Shown here: positions 1 to 8,079 of the stretch, piece by piece
Layout of the letters: each line of letters begins with the position of its first letter
Numbering within the stretch: the stretch's first letter is position 1
From: Acanthaster planci
Taxonomy: Eukaryota > Echinodermata > Asteroidea > Valvatida > Acanthasteridae
Assembly (NCBI RefSeq): GCF_001949145.1
Contig: NW_019091560.1
Span: 286,136 to 301,394 of the forward strand
DNA length: 15,259 bases
Direction of reading: 5' to 3'
Made by a program: the position numbers and the translations under genes
The notes under the pieces: generated by a model
What the model was told of the DNA's origin: nothing
Seen by the model: the letters and a program-made list of their open reading frames with translations, nothing else
Database searches by the model: none

Positions 1-132
1 CCTGAATCGGGAATCCTGATGAAATTCAGCCTTGCAATCCCCATTTGACAACATACACCGGTGATAGAGTTCCAATCGCAGATCAATTGATGGAGTGGAT
101 GCCCTAATTATTCCTCTAGCGTGTACCTTGTC

Positions 133-423
133 CTAATTAGCGGGACATAACACATCCGAAAGGTCAAACCAGGTTACATGCAAGGTTCTTTTGTTGGCCT
201 TTATATGAGCTAAAAGTTCGTGCATTGTCTGCGTGTGTTCTATGCAACTGTTAATTCCTTGGATGAAAGCTTTTTGTAGTGTGGTTTCGATGAGATGGTT
301 TTCTGTCAGATAGTTGCAAAATTGGCGAGATAGGATCTGATAGTAGACCTTGCCAATACTGCTGTTCACGGCGAGCATGTGGAAATTAGCTGGCAGGGAG
401 GAGTCTCCTTTCTTGTAGAGGGG
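133..423 (-). pseudogene. Reverse transcriptase fragment, fingers/palm start (RT motifs 2 to A)
   Basis: Reading leftwards from about 423, this frame begins with the RT block LYKKGD, then a PANF-like segment, an SSIGK..YQILSRQF segment, LQKAF.QGINSCIEH, and ANKRTLHVTWFDLSDV. The last is palm motif A; its first catalytic aspartate is the D of FDLSD. The frame is lost immediately afterwards, where family members continue with an aromatic/glycine-rich loop and a VPH-like motif. An in-frame TAG directly precedes LYKKGD. The ATG at 378 is not a real start, because the homologous block extends upstream of it. The fragment belongs to the same broken element as the pieces to its right and encodes no functional enzyme. 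Confidence 0.8.
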
Positions 424-740
424 CTAACTTGACAGCAGGACCATAATGGTTGTGCAGTTCCACTGAGCATTATCTTGGTGAAGAGTGTGGCTAACAGATG
501 GAGTGTTGCTGGTAATTTTTTCAAGATGCCATAGGTGATACAGTCTGGACCTGGGGACTTGTTGGAGGCTTTGTGCTGGAGAATTTGCTTGATTTCTCTG
601 GGGCGGATGGGTGATAGGTCAAAATCTACCACAATAGTTGGGAACTTAATGTCTGGGAACCACTTAAAACAATCAGGGGTAAACTGGGGTGTAGTTGAGT
701 ACTTGGCTGTGAAATATTCTTGGCACTGGCCCTGCTAAAA
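366..740 (-). pseudogene. Reverse transcriptase fragment, N-terminal RT block (motifs 0-1)
   Basis: The open part (632-366) reads through an I.PREIKQIL segment, then SNKSPGPDCITYGILKKLP and a LATLFTKIML helix. This is the classic RT motif 0/1 with the SPGPDG-like turn; here the usual G is C. The frame to the right (about 740-632) supplies an EYFTAKYS..PQFTPDCFKWFPD segment that normally sits just before this block, so the coding text is continuous across a frame change near 630. At the left end the correct frame is lost near 400, where the LYKKGD block continues in another frame. This is dead transposon sequence, not a host gene. Confidence 0.8.
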
Positions 741-1200
741 GTGGGACATACAATATCTGAGTGTAGTTCTCCTTTTACAAGGTGTTTTGCAAAGTGCATG
801 AAGTTATTATGGAACAGTTTTTCTTCATGTTCGGCAGTTTTGTGGTCTTGCGTTTTCTTGAAAATTCCCTTTAATGTGTTGTAATGTCTGCCGCTTGAAT
901 GTTTCTCAACTTTCATGCGTTGCCCATCTTCCAAATGCTTGTTTTCTAAGTGTGTTCCTTTTCTGTTGTGCCTCAGATAAAACTCTAGGGTCATGGGCTA
1001 TGTAGCCATTGGACTTACTCGATTTCACCAGTTCCGGTTTACTTTTTACAAAGTTGAACAGTATTGGGGTGAAGTCCTTGCCAGCCTCGGCAGGGCTGTG
1101 TTGTCTTGAAGCAAAGTCTAGATGCAAATTTTTTAGTTCCGCTTTCAGTTCCTGATTCCAGGTGTCCCATTGTGAGTGTAGCAATTTGGAAGTCACAAAT
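740..1200 (-). pseudogene. Pre-RT linker fragment of the same retrotransposon
   Basis: Two overlapping minus frames hold the region N-terminal to the RT. The first (1196-906) has a WNQELKAELKNL segment, then EAGKDFTPILFNFVKSKPEL, then GYIAHDPRVLSEAQQKRNTLRKQAF. The second (about 930-740) continues with EHEEKLFHNNFMHFAKHLVKGELHSD and a PTFS segment. Both parts are charged and helical, and they match the layout of linkers found between the endonuclease/N-terminal region and the RT in LINE-like proteins. A frameshift joins them near 910-930. I see no zinc-finger or endonuclease motif, so the N-terminal part is missing or unrecognisable. The minus frame 1317-1200 may be further linker but is not convincing. 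Confidence 0.6.
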
Positions 1201-1320
1201 TTGATAGGAGTTGTAAGGCAGGGCAGTACCCCTGGCCAGCTGGTCCAGCTGGATTTGTAGGAAGATTAAGACTTTGGATGGCTGCTCCTGAATGGATTGT
1301 CTGGGTGAAGAGGACAATTA

Positions 1321-1741
1321 AGGTCAGGGCAGAGATGAGCTTGGGATTTGTTGACATGATCAGAGTTACATGTTTACTTGAAGTACAGAGCCAAAGTGAT
1401 CATCAAATTGCTCCAATATATTGAGATCAAATTCGAGAAGTTCAGTGTAGGCTTTTTTCGTGAGTCAAAAGTGACACTTGATCATGTGTGAATTTCTCCT
1501 TGATCGTTGCACTGGTGCAAAATTTGCAGAGGCTTTATGGAGCCTGGTGCACTCACCGAAAGCTCAAATTTGGTAGTGTTTGGTTGTTGATTTTTCGTAA
1601 TCGCCAAATATTTTGGCGTCTCTGGTTTTTCTGATTTCTCTCTGCGTACTCTGTGTATGAGATAATCAAGAACCTGAGGGAAGTTCGAGTTAATCATCAC
1701 CCTATTTCAAGATATTTGCCTGCTTGCAGGCCAGGGATTGC
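1321..1741. other. No recognisable gene
   Basis: A 72-codon minus-strand frame (1700-1482) is lysine- and threonine-rich and might be the decayed upstream part of the neighbouring retrotransposon, but it shows no motif. Nothing else is supported here. Confidence 0.5.
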
Positions 1742-1975
1742 TTAACCCCTTCGCGACGGATGACGGTAAAAGCCGCCGTAAAATTTGAGATCCTCAGCCC
1801 ACTTTTCAGCTATTATTCTCGACCCACGCTCGAGCGAAAATGGTGAAAGAAGGCAGATCCTGGCTCTTGTATTTATGGTGATTGGCCTTTGTGTGTAGCC
1901 CAGAAATGAAAAGATCGAATTTGCATCATAATCACCAATAGTCCCCACTTTGAAAAGAGGCAACGGGAATGTGGA
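1742..1975. repeat. Possible TTAA-bounded DNA transposon terminus (piggyBac-like MITE fragment)
   Basis: TTAA at 1742-1745 is directly followed by CCCCTTCGCGACGG, then a short subterminal inverted repeat (GACGG ... CCGCCGT). A TTAA target site followed by a CCC(C/T)TT terminus is typical of piggyBac-type elements. The 230 bp to the right has a base composition unlike its neighbours and ends where retroelement coding text begins. No matching inverted terminus with TTAA was found in the window, so this is at best a truncated or solo end. The long minus-strand frame running through it (2080-1742) is not a recognisable protein. Confidence 0.3.
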
Positions 1976-1978
1976 AGG

Positions 1979-2539
1979 GTGAGTAGAGCCGCATGCCACC
2001 GAACAATCAGCCTTTTCACTGTGTACTTCAAAGGGTGCAGAACACGCAGGCAACCCATATCCCAGAGCCAGCAACTCCATTGCAAATGCCCCCTCTCAAG
2101 GAAAGATCTACTCAAAAGAGTGGACACTGCAATGCAACATGGCCAAGTCAACCTCAAAGTACTCAACAAACCACAAATCGACCTCTTCGTCTCGGCAGAA
2201 AATGCTCAGCTACCATTGTTTTGTACCAGGTTCCTTCACCCACAAGCCTGGGCCACAGCCGCCTTCCATATCAACTAGGAAGAGATGCTTGCCTTCCCTC
2301 CAGTATCCCTAATCCTAGAAGTGTTGTCCAAGATGGAATTGGAGGGTTGCCGTGTTCTTCTCATTGCTCTGTTCTGGCCACACCACCCTGGACTGACTAG
2401 CCTGTTACTACATGTCCCTCTCATCCTTTCACTCAGACCGAACCTTCTCCATCAGCTGAAATCCAACATACCTACAGCCAGCAGACATCCACTTGACCTG
2501 TTGGCCATTGTCCAACGATCATTCTGCACAGCAGGCCTT
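1979..2539 (+). pseudogene. C-terminal RNase H region of a DIRS/Ngaro Pol
   Basis: The readable frame holds, from about 2170, a KPQIDLFVSAENAQLPLFCT segment, then FLHPQAWATAAF and, after an amber codon, FPPVSLILEVLSKMELEGC followed by a hydrophobic LLIALFWP segment. This is the conserved tail of the RNase H domain in DIRS/Ngaro Pol proteins. The in-frame TAG at 2276-2278 falls where the family normally has a tryptophan, and the same frame stays open afterwards, so this break is a single nonsense mutation. The first 190 bp of the frame (1979-2170) are poorly conserved. The GTG/ATG codons there are not real starts. Confidence 0.8.
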
Positions 2540-3235
2540 TCTAATGACCCTGCCAAAATGGCCGCAAGAGGTCAACGCCAATCAACTCACAAAATTGACA
2601 ACAGCAGAATACAAAATTTCACTTTGTGGCATAAGGGATGTGGTGTGGCTCCAACTGAAGCGTCTATAACCTCAGTAGTCAACATTTCTCATACCTATTC
2701 AACTTGGGACTGCGGGTTGCATTCATATGCAACTACCCTTCTGCCATCACAGCTATTCACGGTGGTTTCCTGAACGGCTCCATTCTGTTGGACAACACCA
2801 CCCTTAAAGACCTCCTTCACAGTATATTCATCAAGCATCTTCCTCAAGACAGCTCATTCTCTCTTGGGACCCATTTTTTGTCTTTCAGCTCCTTGCAGGT
2901 CATCCCTTCGAGCCCCTCAGGAAAGCCTCATATTACACACCTTGGTGAAGCTTGATTTCCTACTTGTAGTAACCACTTGACACTGAGGCAGCAAGATGCG
3001 GGTGTTATCCACTCAGGTTCTCCTGATGACAGGTTATGGAGTCTTGTTTGAACTCTCAAAATAGTATTTTGCCAGGACTGAGAAACTGAGAGATGCAGCA
3101 TCTCAGCTTTTCATTACCTCGGTAAGACCCTATTGGCCAGCAGGTCGAGACACTATACCTAGATGGGCTGTCTCAGCCATCAAGTTTGCGAATCCTGAAG
3201 GGCTGACTTCTTCAGATGTTGACATGTCTTGTTAG
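2540..3235 (+). pseudogene. Broken tyrosine recombinase of the DIRS/Ngaro element
   Basis: The N-terminal core-binding domain starts with an NSRIQNFTLWHKGCGVAPTE helix and runs to about 2690. The frame then shifts (+1 or -1), and the next frame carries YLFNLGLRVAFICNY followed by SAITAIHGGFLNGS. The catalytic domain opens with FEPLRKAS and LVKLDFLLVVTT (about 2905-2970), split by another frameshift. The following segment, where the family has the first catalytic arginine (box I), is missing: only about 100 bp separate LLVVTT from ARTEKLRD..SQLFITSV (from 3071), much less than usual. A TAG at 3062-3064 also interrupts. The text ends at GLTSSDV and a TAG at 3233-3235, before the H-x-x-R and tyrosine nucleophile. 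The enzyme is dead. Confidence 0.8.
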
Positions 3236-3936
3236 ACATACAAGACACTAATCACTCTTTTCTCTTTATCAATGCATTCTTGCCCACCCTCCTTCGGCGT
3301 CCAGTGTTTTTCTGCTGAAGTAGTGACCGTTGAGCACAGTGGACTTCTCCTCTGTGAGAGAGTCTGGGAGAGGATACCTACCCCAGCAGCCAGCGAGTGC
3401 CCGTCCTCCCCACTCTGGCTCAGATCTTGCACTTCAAAAAAAAAGGATGACCATGGTGGCGGCGCCATGCTGCATTGTTGCACAAGAGGGTGCAATACAG
3501 TTGATCAACTTTTCAGCTAATGGCAAAAGGCATAAAAAGTAGCAACTGTTTGATTACGCATTCCTAGCAAACTCTCTCACACTATTTTAGGGGAGAATTT
3601 GGCTCACCAGCTACTAGATTGAAGCTGAAACAGATGACATTTTCTTAGACTGTTTTCACAAGAACATTTTTATACCCTCAGTGTCAGCATAACAAATCAT
3701 GTGGAATGTTGATACTCGCTACTTCAGTAATATGTAGACTCCTGATGTGTCAAGTCAGAAATACACTTGCTGTTCATGGCTTTGAAGAGGTGTGTTGGTG
3801 AGGCCATTTCTGTCAATTTTATTTTGTACTTTGCCCCAAAGTGGGCAGGTATCAAAAGCTCTTTGATTGATGCTTGAACATGTCCCTAGGTTCTTATGCC
3901 CATACATGCCTCACATATTTCTACTGTTTCTGACAG
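3236..3936 (+). other. Probable intron sequence upstream of a GABPB exon, no gene seen
   Basis: Overlapping open frames on both strands (about 3232-3540) have no protein-like character, and a poly-A run near 3437 is the only simple sequence. The right end supplies the acceptor: a pyrimidine-rich tract and TGACAG directly before 3937. I infer that the whole stretch belongs to the intron that also holds the retrotransposon remnants. Confidence 0.5.
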
Positions 3937-4074
3937 GATATAGATTCTTCAGAATCTACCCAGAAAGTTATCACCATTGTCCAGACTACAGAGCAGGAAC
4001 CAGAAATTACCTCTAATAGCAGCAGTTGTGATTCAACGCCAGTGACACTTGCCTTTGTTGGTGAAGATTTAAAT
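3937..4074 (+). CDS. GABPB: GABPB-like transcription factor, penultimate coding exon (activation region)
   Basis: The exon is 138 bp (46 codons, phase 0 at both ends), with acceptor TTTCTGACAG and donor GTGAGC. It encodes a Ser/Thr/Glu-rich peptide containing QKVITIVQTTEQEPE and ending PVTLAFVGEDLN. The VITIV core matches the hydrophobic activation segment of GABP beta subunits, and the other two frames contain stops. In the family, GABP beta binds the ETS protein GABP alpha through N-terminal ankyrin repeats, which lie left of this window, and supplies the nuclear activation domain of the complex. The assignment rests mainly on the joined downstream coiled coil. The symbol is at family level; I cannot separate GABPB1 from GABPB2, and an invertebrate is expected to have a single gene. 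Confidence 0.8.
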
Positions 4075-7032
4075 GTGAGCATTTATAAATAATCTTGCTG
4101 TAGATAGCAAAGTTAATTGCTACCAGTCTTTACTTGGTTAAAAACAAAACTTGTCTTATACCTTAGTGCATACATTTGACTCTCATTACTGTGAACTTGG
4201 TCAAGTCAAATTCTGCTGGTTATAACAAGCATATCTTTGGTCCCAGCAAAAATATGCATATTCCCATTAGCAGAAACTCTGTTACAGAGTTCACAACAAA
4301 AGATTTTGTGACTTCATTACGTGAAAAGCATTGTGGGTGACCTGTTTATAACAATCACATTATTGCAAGCAGAGTTATTTATCAGTAGGTGTTCCTTGTG
4401 TGAGTAAATCTTGGCCTGATGTAGAATCTTTTCATGTGAAGGTGCTTATTGTTGGACTGTGCACAGTTGGTAATTGTCCGCAGTGGTTACTAATGCACCA
4501 GTGACGCATTCCCGTTACCTTTGCCCGTGTGCATTGCCAAAGGAAATGATATAAAAGAAACAATCGATTTTATGAAGGAGTTTTGCCAGCCTTGCGAACG
4601 GCTTTTGTCATGAACCCCAGACTCCTAATAACTTAGTGAATCCCCTGCCCCGGTCATTCAGATAACTTGTACATGTACATGTGTATGCATGCATATACAG
4701 TATGATCTGTACATGTAGTAAACCGAAGAGTGGATGCAATTGCACTGCACTCCATATAAAGCAATTTTCAGACACAAAAAAAACAGTTTCACTGAGTTCT
4801 GCGGATGTATTGCTTTCAGCCCTTTTTTCAATTTCATAATCGTGTTTGCATTGGACTTATTTTTGTAAAACTGAAAGAGACTGTTGTCAATTTGACAAAA
4901 TCAAATCCAATGCAGACAGCCCATCAACTCTCATAATTGTGAATGTTACATGTAAGTATCAGTTGGTAGGTTTACCTTCTGCAGCAGAGGCTTTTCAGGG
5001 CCAACCAGATCATGGAAGAATGATCAAGAAATCCTGTGCAGATGGATACAGTGATGCAAAACTTACATTTTGATCTCATGCATGGGTTAGATGGGATATA
5101 CCCGTATAGCACCTGTTGTTTCCTGTGCACACTTTCAAGAAACCTTGTTTCAAATACTGGGTCCAGGTTACGTTCTGAGTGGTTATTACTTTTTGAATTT
5201 TGTGAGGAAAGTTGGGAAATAGAGACCTTTTACATCAGAAGTGACTTGTCATTACTGCAATATTTCTACAGTGCCGTATGTATTAGCTAGTCCACCAGTT
5301 TGGACATCGTATACAGCATATGCTGAACACAGGAAGAATTCTAATACATGTATGTATAAAGAAAAACCTGTTTTAGCTTGGCGATACCAGGTGAATTTTG
5401 GAAAGTTCCCCTGAAGGCCCTGAGTATCTGTCATTAGAAAGGACAAATTCAGATATTAAAAACCATTAAAAGAATTTCTGTTGTAATTCAGTTGAGGTTG
5501 AGACCTAATTCATGGTGGGCTGTTTTGTTACTGTACACAGACTCCCATATAGTATTTGGGTATAATGCAGTTGAATATCACCGCTGCACTGGTACACAAC
5601 CTACCATTCTTAAGTTTGGTTTTAAAGACCATATCAAGTTTCATTACTGTAAGGCAAATAATTGGAAGCACTCCCCTATCTCTATGGAGAAGGCTGAGAC
5701 AAGTTCTGCTTTCTCAATGCACTTAAGCCGAATTTATCACTGAAGCATTAACTTATGGGAGATGCTATCCCATTATGTACATGCATACATGTAGTGAGGT
5801 CCCCTTATGCGACATGGCAATATCAGTCGATGTTTCCCAGCCCCTTGACTTTCCTTATTCAGTGCTGTCAACCTCTATGTTGACAGGCTTCAATTTCACT
5901 TTATTAAATTCTGATATACCTTAAAAAGGCCAGCATTTGTTTATTGGATTATGAGCATACCGGTAGCATGGAATTTTGGAGGGCTGGTGGATGAAAAAAA
6001 TACTAAATTAAAATGCTAGAGTTCCATTTTTTCCTTACAGTGAACTAATCTTGGGTTGGAAGAGAACAAATTGAATTTAGTCTTTTTTCTTTTCAGAATA
6101 CTGAAAACACTGTCAAGTATAAAACAATTTTTTTTTCAAATACTGCATTGTTTGGAGTCAGTGGGTTCGTAATCAAACTAATGACAAAATGTTGGCCAAT
6201 GCTCACTGTTGAACCTTGTGAATAATTTTTATGTCATGAAATTCAGACTGAAATTCAAAACACTGGTGTCTGGAAATTAGGCACAAAATAGGAGGATTGG
6301 TGCACTTGAACAAATCACAACAAAGTCTTGCTCTCAATCTTGCCCATAAAGTTGCGGTCTCAATTTTGGAGTTTATTAAAGGTCTCAGTCTCAATTGCCA
6401 GGTTTTGGCTTCAGTCTCTATCTTTTTAGGTGTCAACTGCCACTGGCAGTGGAAAGATTTTCAGGGGGGGGGCAGTTGTGAGACCATCGGGCATTCGCCA
6501 TGAATAGGCTGGTTTATTAAGCCCCACCTCATTACAAGACCAACAAGTGGGGGGGCATACCCCCTTTGTCGAAAAATGGGAGTCACTGGCGCCCCCTTCC
6601 ACCACCAGTGTTGACTGCATCACTGTTCTCCATGGAAACGTGTACCATTCATTTGGGACCGATGATTTTGTCTTAACTTGGTTTGCAGTAATGAGAGCGG
6701 ACTGTATATTGATGTATAGATAGGCTCTTAATGATGTTATCGTAACAATGTAAGAATTTGGGTAAAGGAACTGCATGTGCTGGGGAGTCCTTTCAAAAAT
6801 TCTTAGTAATTTTCTCTTAGTTATGATCAGGTCCAGAACAGTCTAAAATATCAGTTTTACCCAACTGTATATTCTGCCATCTCGTCTTAAATTTATCATC
6901 CCTTTTGATGAAGGACCCCAATAAAAATTGCTTGTCATTTGGCCAGTGTAAGTCTTCAACGTATGACCTATTGCTCTATGTTTTCACCATTTCTTAATAG
7001 GATTGTTCCAATGTTTTCTTTGTGACTGGTAG
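4075..7032 (+). other. Last intron of the GABPB-like gene
   Basis: This 2,958-bp intron begins GTGAGC and ends CTTTGTGACTGGTAG after a pyrimidine-rich tract; both neighbouring exons are phase 0. It is AT-rich and has no recognised coding gene. It contains ACATGT/ATGCAT palindromes (4671-4716, 5776-5792), a short hairpin (CTGTCAA/TTGACAG, 5865-5886), a run of nine G (6464-6472) and a GGGGG-CATA-CCCCC hairpin (6551-6564). A strong internal acceptor at 6076-6096 opens a candidate alternative exon, listed separately. The 83-codon frame at 5492-5743 and the 116-codon minus frame at 6776-6426 look like chance. Confidence 0.75.
6097..6225 (+). CDS. Candidate alternative last exon of the GABPB-like gene
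   Basis: An unusually good splice acceptor (TTTAGTCTTTTTTCTTTTCAG, ending at 6096) lies inside the last intron. Spliced from the 3937-4074 exon in phase 0, it would add 42 codons starting NTENTVKYKT and ending at TAA (6223-6225), with no coiled coil. Vertebrate GABPB1 is known to have isoforms with alternative C termini that lack the zipper, so this is biologically reasonable. Against it, the peptide contains a run encoded by poly-T, shows no family resemblance, and no clear AATAAA follows closely. It may simply be a cryptic site. Confidence 0.2.
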   Translation, partial: NTENTVKYKTIFFSNTALFGVSGFVIKLMTKCWPMLTVEPCE

Positions 7033-7206
7033 GAGTTGAAGACTGCTAATACCACTGTGGACAATTCATTACATCAACAGCTACAAGAAGCTCAAAAACA
7101 AGCTGAAATATACAAACAACAACTTGCAGCCAAAGAAAGAGAAGCTGAGGACTATCGTAAGAGATTACAGGAGATATCAGGGAGCAAAGACTTACAGAAT
7201 AAGTAG
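7033..7206 (+). CDS. GABPB: GABPB-like transcription factor, terminal exon (C-terminal leucine-zipper coiled coil)
   Basis: The exon encodes 57 residues and a TAG stop (7204-7206). Residues 13-48 form a clean coiled coil: heptad a positions L13, A20, Y27, K34, Y41, I48 and d positions L17, A24, L31, A38, L45. Core text such as LQEAQKQAEIYKQQLAAKER closely matches the C-terminal zipper of vertebrate GABP beta-1 and beta-2, including the Y-(K/R)-QQL and AE.YR spacing. In the family this zipper pairs two beta subunits, turning the alpha-beta dimer into an alpha2-beta2 tetramer that binds tandem GGAA sites and activates mitochondrial and housekeeping promoters. The frame joins the 3937-4074 exon in phase 0. 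The short tail after residue 48 is not conserved. This is the firmest gene call in the window. Confidence 0.9.
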   Translation, partial: ELKTANTTVDNSLHQQLQEAQKQAEIYKQQLAAKEREAEDYRKRLQEISGSKDLQNK

Positions 7207-7815
7207 CATGCTCATACACCATAAGTGTACTTCAGGTGTGTCATGGTAGGCTGAACTTGGGCAAGTCATTGCAATGAATTGTTAGGGGCAAAGACTAATC
7301 CTGCAGCTTTAAGAATGCACGTCTGACATTGCTAAGAGAAGGAGCAGGAGTCTCTGATGACGACATCACTCTGTGTTGAATTTTCACTGGCCCTGCTTTA
7401 TTATGTTCACCAAAAACAATTGTGATTTGGTACTAAATATTTCGTAGAATCATTTCGATTTCATCCACCTCAAAGAAAGGATTGCAAGAATTTCCTGTTT
7501 TAAAATTGATTCATTCTTCGTTGCAAGATGTCTATATTTTCCTTTTGTGATTTGTAGTTCTGAAGTTCTTTGTAAAGAAAAATAGAGTAAATTTGAAATA
7601 TAGGCCTACATGTATAAAAAATCAACAAATTATGTATTTTCCCTGCAAGAAAAAGAGAAAATGGACAAAAGCCTTGTGTTATGTTTAAACGGATTCAGAA
7701 GCTCAAGTCTTTTCCTTTTTGTTCCGACCCCAAACCCTGTGTACATGTTTTATGGCACCGTCGACTTATATTACTGAAAACAAGCTTTATAATAAACTTT
7801 AACTGAGGTATAGAT
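7207..7815 (+). other. 3' UTR of the GABPB-like gene
   Basis: About 600 bp of AT-rich, stop-rich sequence lies between the TAG and a canonical AATAAA at 7791-7796. The end is inferred at about 10-30 bases past that signal. No long frame is present. A longer 3' UTR reaching 10.3 kb by alternative polyadenylation is possible (see 10308-10313). Confidence 0.6.
7791..7796 (+). terminator. Poly(A) signal of the GABPB-like gene
   Basis: A canonical AATAAA in the sequence GCTTTATAATAAACTTT is followed within 30-40 bases by a GT-rich stretch (GGTATAGATATCTGGGTCTT). It is the first canonical signal downstream of the stop codon. Confidence 0.6.
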
Positions 7816-7884
7816 ATCTGGGTCTTCGAAGAGTGATGCCATGACTATGACTGATTTCAATCTTTAAAGATCTTTAATTCTCAC

Positions 7885-7900
7885 GATTGGCATGACGTCA
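7885..7900. promoter_or_regulatory. CCAAT-box (inverted) and palindromic CRE
   Basis: GATTGG (reverse of CCAATC) at 7885-7890 lies two bases from TGACGTCA at 7893-7900, a perfect cAMP-response element. The pair sits about 90 bp past the GABPB poly(A) signal. NF-Y next to CREB/ATF sites is a common promoter arrangement, so this could start a neighbouring transcription unit. No TATA box or recognised first exon follows, and a chance match is possible. Confidence 0.35.
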
Positions 7901-8079
7901 ATATGGCCTTTTAACACCCCAAAGGGGCAAAATTTCCAATCGCGCTACATGTATTCGTTGCAATGTAGACATGCACTGAAGTTTCCAGATGTCCGACTGC
8001 GAGAGACAAATCAATCGTGCGAACCTTCATCTTGCTTTTTGTGGCAAGTAGCATTCCTCTCTAAAGGCAAAGAATGAAA

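Larger units (their letters stand above)
1..1320 (-). mobile_element. Decayed non-LTR (LINE-like) retrotransposon remnant, pre-RT and RT region
   Basis: On the minus strand this stretch carries, in the right order but in several frames, a pre-RT linker (about 1196-740), the start of a reverse transcriptase domain (about 740-395) and its next block (about 423-133). Weak RT-like similarity continues to the left edge, so the 3' part lies outside the window. The text is unmistakably RT: a KSPGPD block followed by ITYGILKKLP, then LYKKGD, then a fingers/palm segment ending in FDLSD. Frameshifts and stops separate the pieces, so the copy is dead. The wording of the blocks recalls R2/NeSL-type elements from marine invertebrates, but that clade assignment is from memory. 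It lies antisense to the GABPB gene, most likely within one of its introns. Confidence 0.85.
1979..3235 (+). mobile_element. DIRS/Ngaro-type tyrosine-recombinase retrotransposon remnant
   Basis: The plus strand carries the end of an RT-RNase H protein followed by a tyrosine recombinase (YR), an order diagnostic of DIRS-like retroelements. The first part is the DLF...QLP.FCTRF..PQAW....AFPP.SLI...L.K.E...C..LLIA.FWP signature (about 2180-2400). The second is a YR with a core-binding domain (about 2540-2830) and a C-terminal piece (3065-3235). A nonsense codon, at least two frameshifts and a deletion break the reading frame, so the element is inactive. Neither terminal repeats nor gag/RT could be found, so this is a 5'- and 3'-truncated fragment. 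It runs sense to GABPB and probably sits in an upstream intron. Confidence 0.85.

Noticed and set aside
1742-2169. 98-112 codon minus-strand frames opposite the DIRS fragment
   Set aside because: They run antisense to recognised recombinase-element coding text and across a composition boundary, without protein-like features.
3232-3540. Overlapping 70-87 codon frames on both strands after the recombinase remnant
   Set aside because: Mutually overlapping frames with no continuation of the recombinase and no known motif. They look like chance frames in decayed element or intron sequence.
5492-5743. 83-codon plus-strand frame within the GABPB intron
   Set aside because: No homology that I recognise, no splice sites at its ends, and it lies in AT-rich intron sequence.
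6426-6776. 116-codon minus-strand frame in the GABPB intron
   Set aside because: Low-complexity proline/glycine content comes from G-runs. No motif was found.
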